From contig CM062384.1 in assembly GCA_031310005.1 (NCBI GenBank), positions 2,666,001 to 2,730,000 of the forward strand: a stretch of DNA of 64,000 nucleotides, in the 5' to 3' direction. Each line of letters begins with the position of its first letter. The first letter of the stretch is position 1. Below the pieces are notes generated by a model that worked only from the letters and a program-made list of their open reading frames with translations, was not told the DNA's origin and made no database searches. A program made the position numbers and the translations under genes. This document shows positions 58,549-64,000 of the stretch, one piece after another. The stretch comes from Dactylellina haptotyla. Taxonomy: Eukaryota; Ascomycota; Orbiliomycetes; Orbiliales; Orbiliaceae.

Positions 58549-59702
58549 ATGCAGAAACTCTTGCTTTTGGCCGCCCTTGTGCCATCCGTCTTTGGATGTT
58601 CTAACCCGGACAGCAATGCCTGTGCCAGCTTCATCAAATCGCAGTCCGCTACTGCTTCGGCATACTGCGTGACCTTTACAAAGAGCACTGTCACTGCCAC
58701 TACTGGTCTCCCATCATGGGCTAGCAACTGCGACAATAAGCCAAGTATGATCTCGAAAGAATGCTCTTGCTACTACACTGGAGGTAGTGCTGCTACCACT
58801 ACCGGTTCCACAACTCTTAAGACCACCACCAAGGCAACCACCACCGCTGCTGGTGGCGGTGGCGGTTCCACCCCAACCGGACTTACCAAGTCCCTCCCAG
58901 CCAGCGCTGGTTCCGTCTCTACTAGCGCTCCAATTGTCGTTTCTGGCTCATTCGACGGTGGAATGAAGAAGTACGACCGAAACCGTAAGTTAATCTCATC
59001 TCAACAACGTGCAATAATCTATCGTGCAATTGAATATTAACAACCAGAACAGCCAAGGTCTGCGAAGAACAAACTGAAACCGGTGAAGATGATGCCATGT
59101 TCATCCTGGAGAGCGGTGCTACCCTCTCTAACGTTATCATTGGACCAAATCAAGCTGAGGGTGTTCACTGCCGTGGTACTTGGTAAGTTAACGTCAATCT
59201 TCTCACCTAGCCACGAGGCACTTGATATGAAACCAACTTATTCTAACTATATTGAATCAGCACGCTTAATAACGTTTGGTGGGCTGATGTCTGCGAAGAT
59301 GCTATTACTCTTAAGCAATCTTCTGGTACCTCCTACATTAACGGTGGCGGTGCTTTCAAGGCCTCCGATAAGATTGTGCAATTCAACGGTCGTGGCACAA
59401 TCTCCATCAAGAATTTTTATGCTAACGACTATGGAAAAGTCGTTCGTTCTTGCGGTAACTGCTCGGGCAACGGTGGCCCAAGAAACATCGTTTTGGACAA
59501 CGTTGTTGCTATCAGCGGTGGCGTTCTCTGCGGTATCAACACCAACTACGGTGATACTTGTAAAATCTCCAACTCGTGCCAGAACAGCGGCAAGTATTGT
59601 GACAGATACAAAGGTAACTCATCTGGTGCTGAACCAACCAAGATTGGCAGTGGTCCAGATGGTACTTACTGTACTACTTCTAACGTTAGCACCAGCTGCT
59701 AA
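58549..59702 (+). CDS. PL3 pectate lyase with N-terminal Cys module
   Basis: Cleaves de-esterified pectin by beta-elimination outside the cell, using calcium. Three exons (58549-58984, 59053-59182, 59261-59702) give 335 residues. Signal peptide [16 protein letters not shown] precedes a small module with paired cysteines ([37 protein letters not shown]) that is found on many fungal secreted enzymes. A Thr/Gly linker follows. The PL3 domain starts at [18 protein letters not shown] and has [39 protein letters not shown] across intron 2, and [20 protein letters not shown]. The CE8 pectin methylesterase at 3660-5172 would make its substrate. Confidence 0.95.
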
Positions 59703-59883
59703 ACGCTCAAAAATTTCATTTCATGGTAGGATTTGCTTGGAATCGGTCGAAATGTAAATATATTCCTTCATCGACTATGGAATACCCTATGTCTTGTTGA
59801 AGTTGTTTTGTTGCTCGTGTTTGTATATAGCTTGGCAAAACAATACTATGAAAGCAAACTGTTTTTATGATTTTGTGCAAAAG

Positions 59884-60271
59884 TCATGCACCTCGAGACC
59901 TCCCTTTCATCGACTTCCATCGGTCTAAAATTGAACTAGGGTTCTTGATATCTATTACTTCGTGAAGTTCACTTGAAAGGTTAGAATACGGATTTAGATA
60001 TGTCTGGGTTACTACAAGCTGCTCTTCTAGATCAAGTGAATTCATGATTTCTTGTTTTCGATTCAATATAGAATTTATAAAATCGGAAGTAGCTTGAGAT
60101 ATGGGAACACGAATACAGCCAATCACACTATCCGCAATGACGTGCTCATACCAGAATGCAGCCCTGTTGTGCCAAGGCGTTCATGTGTTGCTCAGCGTCT
60201 ATAGGTAACACGGAGCTAGCATGTGAGAAAACGTGGGCGAGAACCTCTCGCAATTTGTCGCCGATGATCAT
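59884..60271 (-). pseudogene. Possible small gene, frame interrupted
   Basis: The reverse strand opens with MIIGDKLREVLAHVFSHASS and continues to MNALAQQGCILV before a stop. A second frame then gives WYEHVIADSVIGCIRVPISQ and runs to LDRWKSMKGRSRGA at 59884. Joined, these would make a protein of about 128 residues, but the shift lacks a clear splice signal. It is either a small gene broken by a frameshift or one with an unusual junction. Family not recognised. It would be transcribed away from ADI1, sharing its promoter region. Confidence 0.35.
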
Positions 60272-60499
60272 TGAGACCTTAAAATCGCGCGACTCCCCAC
60301 TTGCTTCTTACATCCGAAAAATATTCCATCTCACTTCGTATAACTAGACCCTGCCCTAGCCCCTCGTAGTTTATTCTTTGTGCAAACTCCGGCCCAGTTT
60401 CCTTCAAAATTTCACACCAAATTCAACATCGAATCGCACACAATAACGCGATACAACATCATCGGAATCATCCGAATAAAAGTTTTCAACCCCGAAAAG
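60272..60499. promoter_or_regulatory. ADI1 promoter region
   Basis: About 230 bases between the possible small reverse-strand gene and the ADI1 start. No specific factor site is claimed. Confidence 0.35.
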
Positions 60500-61186
60500 A
60501 TGAAGGTTTACTACTACGACTCCCTCCCCGGCGACCAGCGCCTCCCACACGAATCTTCCGATCCGGTCCCAGAGACGCTCCTGTCGGACCTTTCGATCAT
60601 AGCCGGCCATCATCCGGAGGTTGCCTCCGTGGATGAGATTGCCAAGGATCGGAACTACAAGAATAGAGATGTAATCACCGTCTCCCCAACGGCCATGGGA
60701 GATATCTACGAGTCGAAAGTTAAAATGTTTTTTAACGAACATTTACATGAGGATGAGGAGATCAGATATATCCTTGATGGGAGTGGGTTCTTCGATGTTA
60801 GAGCTGGATCTCCTGGGGGCAATGATGAAAAGTGGGTGAGAGTGGCGATGGAGACCGGCGATTTGATTATCCTGCCAGCAGGGATATACCATCGCTTCAC
60901 AACGGACGAGAAGAACGTAAGCATTGTCCTCTCTTCTCGTATAACTGACGCTACTTGCAAAATATTTTGCTAAAAAGAACCATAACTGATTTATCCAATA
61001 CAGTATATCAAAGCTATGAGGTTGTTCAAGGATGAGGTAATCTACTGCTCAATCCCACCACCCTAGTTGCTCACTGCTAATCTACTCAACAACACCTAGC
61101 CAAAATGGACAGCACTTAATCGAAGCGCAGAGGTCGATGTGAATCCATTCAGACAAGAATATGTCCAAACAATGCTGAAAGTGTAG
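60500..61186 (+). CDS. ADI1: Acireductone dioxygenase (methionine salvage)
   Basis: Converts acireductone plus oxygen to formate and the 2-keto acid precursor of methionine in the salvage pathway, in cytosol or nucleus. Three exons (60500-60916, 61004-61036, 61100-61186) encode 178 residues, the usual length. The metal site of the cupin fold is complete: H-x-H-x4-E in [14 protein letters not shown] and the later His in [14 protein letters not shown]. The N-terminus [18 protein letters not shown] and C-terminus [20 protein letters not shown] are family-typical. The 33-base middle exon is easily missed; without it the conserved Lys-Ala-x-Arg-Leu-Phe segment would be lost. Confidence 0.95.
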
Positions 61187-61746
61187 ACAATGGGGCTGGT
61201 CTGAATAAGAATACATTTATATTGATCACAGCTTGCTTTATACGTTACCTGACCGTTTCAGATTTCAATGTTAGATTGTAGGATGAATTTTTGAATCAAA
61301 TCTAGTGAATTAGAACGTCTGATATCCCTTCACTTAGATCCCCGACATAGATTGCATACTAAATTATCGGGTTCACTTAAGCCTTTCTTAATATAACCTC
61401 GCTATACCAGGGATTAGCATGGTCGAAAATCTCCAAAAATTGCCAAGGCCTCGGCTATAGCGCTATAGAAACACCGGCCCTTGCAAGCTCTCACTCTGAG
61501 GCTTGAGTAGTTACTACGCCCTTAATCCTCTATTTAGCCTACGGCAATTTACGATTCTACATATATGGATCATCAATTGCAGGTAAATACCAATAATGTT
61601 TAGTCCTGAACACAAACCTTCTACCTCACGTATGGTAGAAGGTCCGGGTTCAGGACTAGCTGATACTTAGCTATATATATATATCATCTGGCAATAACTA
61701 AAAACCCTCGTTGACCAAAGTATAACAGTATAAGCTAAGGCTCCCT
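61187..61746. other. Intergenic between convergent ADI1 and MFS genes
   Basis: Holds both 3' UTRs and a long hairpin at 61601-61658. No coding sequence. Confidence 0.5.
61601..61658. repeat. 58-base inverted repeat (hairpin)
   Basis: Outer arms TAGTCCTGAAC / GTTCAGGACTA (11 perfect pairs) and inner arms ACCTTCTACC / GGTAGAAGGT (10 perfect pairs) flank a four-base internal loop on each side and an eight-base apical loop. It lies between two convergent gene ends. Candidates are a small non-autonomous element (MITE-like), a 3'-end or transcription-collision structure, or a small-RNA precursor. Confidence 0.8.
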
Positions 61747-63746
61747 CTAAAAGGCAAATCTAAAATCTAGTCTCTTGTTTCCTTTCTCTGTTGTTGTTCG
61801 CAAATAGTGCGCTTTCTCATTCTTGCTCATAGCATCCCAGATTGCGGCGCGGTTTCTACACATGTTATTAGTGATATTCTTTCAAACGTTCTGCAGTCGG
61901 CTGAAGCTTGCTGCTCACCTGTTCTTCCGAACATAGTAATATCTCGCTCCGAGGACCATGAAGATATTATAGATAACAATAGCGATGAGGACTCTGTTAC
62001 CAACTCTATACAAAGGCTTATCTTTTTCTCGGTATATCTGCAGGTATCAAAGAATCAGCAACTCGCCCTAAAACGAAATACTGAGAAGTTCCGTTAAACT
62101 CACATTTGAGGCAATAATACTCCCAGCCTGGATGAACATATTATACAGCGCGCTTGCTACTGTCCTTGTCCTCACAGTCCCCGCATTCCTACTTGTAATA
62201 GCAACCAATATGGCATGGGCATACGGATGGCCTACTAGTAAAGTCGCAAGGGCAAACTTGGTCCACGCCGACGCTGTGCTAGGTATCACAGCTAGCGCAA
62301 TAAGAACCGGTAGCGTCCAAAATTGGGCAATCAAAACCACTATTATACGCATATTCACTTTTTCTGAGAACCAGGTCCAGAAGAGTAGTTGAAGAATGAA
62401 CAACACATAAGCAGGAATAGTAAGCAGGTTCGTTTCGAAAGTGTCGAATCCCGCAGCTCGAAGTTGAAGTGTGAGATATGCGACCATCGTAGCCATTGGG
62501 ATTTGCCAAGTGAGTCCCATAAGATAAATCGGCCACATATCGTAATCTGTGAAACTCTCCCAGAACAGTCTCAAGCTTAAAGCCTGGCGATTGTGCATGG
62601 TGCCCTTTCCAGGGTCATCACGGAGAATTCTGTTGACCATAATCTTTTCTTCACGGACTTTGAACCAGCCATTCTTTCCGCGGAACCAGCTTGCAGTTTG
62701 TGTTGGAGATGGCGGGAGGTAGAACCAGGAGATAACGCCGATGACACCCGTTAAGGTACCTTCGAGGGCAAAGAGCCAGCGCCAGCCGCCCATACCGTGT
62801 AGACCTCGCATGCGCAAGATACCGAAAGCAAGAAATGCAGCAACGATTTGAGTGGACTGGTAAGCGACCCAGAAGAATGCCAGACGGATAGGTAGTTCTT
62901 TGCCGGTGTAGAAATAAGATAGGTATAGTACTATACTCGTCCGTTAGCTTCGCCCGGTCCCCACTGTCAAGAAGAAAAAAATGTCTTTTAGATACTTACC
63001 AACATCAGCAATGAAGCCACCTTCGATCATTCCGATGAGCGCGCGGGTGGCATAAAAGGAACCTTTCCCTGAAAGAAACGCTTGAAGACTGGCAACAATA
63101 GACCATGAAACCATTTGGATGGGGATCCAATTATCTGGCCCGAGTTTCTTTGATATAAGTTGCGACGGAAGCTCCGCTGCAAGAAATGATACTAAGAATA
63201 TAGTTTGACCGGTATTCTAGATTCAAATATGAATATTAGCAGTTTAGCTCCTAAGGCAGTTTGATATGAGTTACATACGTAGTCATTGGTATTTAATTTA
63301 AGGTCACCAAGCATATTGTCTGATAAAGCCTGTGAGATGTTTCCTCTATCCAATTGGAGGGCGAAGAACATTAAGCAAGCCCATGTACATATCCTCCAGT
63401 CTATCTATAAAAAAGTTAGCAAGTCATTAAGAACTACATATTTGTCTATAGGGATTATCTTTACCTTGCGGACAAGCTTCCTTTCTTCTTTCGGGTCCCA
63501 TTCAAACTTCGGGTCATAGCGATGTTTGCCTTCATAGCTATCAATGGGTTCATAAAATGAATCATCAAGACCAGCATTATCAAATGTCGTATTTCGGTCC
63601 TTCAGCGATTCATCAGACAGCGAACTAGCATCAGACAGTGGATGTGTTACGACGGCTGAAGGGCGTTTTAGGTCCGTATCTGAGTTATGCGAGGAAACAA
63701 CCGGACTGGGCCCATCCGACCCAGAGGCCGGTGATATCTTCGACAT
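61747..63746 (-). CDS. MFS transporter, allantoate permease (Dal5) type
   Basis: Plasma-membrane proton symporter of the anion:cation symporter family; Dal5-type members take up allantoate, ureidosuccinate, dipeptides or related organic acids. Six exons (63465-63746, 63279-63404, 63000-63216, 62104-62930, 61919-62037, 61747-61855) give 559 residues. The N-tail ends FEWDPKEERKLVRKV-IDWRIC, typical of the family. It has about 12 spans, with LMFFALQLDRGNISQALSDN, ATRALIGMIEGGFIADVVLY and GGWRWLFALEGTLTGVIGVI recognisable. The end NRAAIWDAMSKNEKAHYLRT then GNKRLDFRFAF matches Dal5-like C-termini closely. All five introns keep frame. Substrate cannot be set from sequence. Confidence 0.93.
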
Positions 63747-64000
63747 GATCGGGATTAATCGTAAGAAAGAAACCTGAACCAAAAGAAACAAAGAGAAAGA
63801 TATATCTATAGGAGATTGTTAGAAACTGAGGAATCAGACCGACGGGGATCATCATTTACGAGCGATCGGAGCTGGCTTTATAGTACAAACCTTATGCCGA
63901 CGCCGGAAATCAGACAACCATTTAACAATATCGCCATACTTTGTGCGGTATGCAGGTGTGTGCAAGCACACCAAGAACCGAGAAGCTTTAATATACTGCG
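63747..64000 (-). promoter_or_regulatory. Upstream region of the MFS gene
   Basis: About 250 bases before the MFS start. The open frame extends upstream to a further Met at 63791, but the ATG at 63746 fits the family better. No specific regulatory motif is claimed. Confidence 0.4.

Overview
The window looks like nuclear DNA of a filamentous ascomycete (Pezizomycotina), most likely a plant-associated member of the Leotiomycetes. Short GT-AG introns of about 50-110 bases interrupt most genes. Several genes encode secreted plant-cell-wall enzymes with an N-terminal fungal-type CBM1 module. There is a PTH11-like receptor, a PNP/NB-ARC/TPR NLR, a CFEM remnant, and two dispersed 5S rRNA genes. The class-level placement is inference. 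Exon boundaries were worked out by hand from splice consensus and reading frame.

Layout. 1-5.2 kb: 3' part of a CBM1-GH5 endoglucanase, a small membrane protein, and a CBM1 pectin methylesterase. 5.3-13.5 kb: an orphan exon, a large BTB protein with an upstream short ORF, a copia-derived zinc-knuckle protein, a cupin with a GC-AG intron, and a single-span surface protein. 13.5-25.3 kb is gene-poor. It holds a 709-residue Thr-rich surface protein, two decayed fragments related to it, a pair of diverged repeats, and a second CBM1-GH5 endoglucanase. 25.3-32.4 kb: two short multi-exon genes (membrane protein, Cys-rich protein), another membrane protein, TDP1 and a 5S rRNA gene. 34-40.5 kb: an NLR and a broken HNH-family gene. 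41.6-43.9 kb: the second 5S rRNA gene, a SET-domain protein and a CFEM pseudogene. 45.5-64 kb: a pepsin-like membrane protein lacking both catalytic aspartates, an F-box protein, a double-GLEYA adhesin, a PTH11-like receptor, a PL3 pectate lyase, acireductone dioxygenase (ADI1) and a Dal5-type MFS transporter.

Taken together, four enzymes (two GH5, CE8, PL3) attack cellulose and pectin outside the cell. The Thr-rich protein, GLEYA adhesin, inactive protease-like protein and PTH11-like receptor are suited to contact and sensing at the cell surface. These genes lie on both strands among housekeeping genes (TDP1, ADI1) and do not form a coexpressed operon-like unit. The items most worth following up are the doubly substituted aspartic-protease-like receptor, the two 5S genes with compensatory changes, the NLR next to a broken HNH gene, and the dispersed fragments of the Thr-rich surface-protein family.
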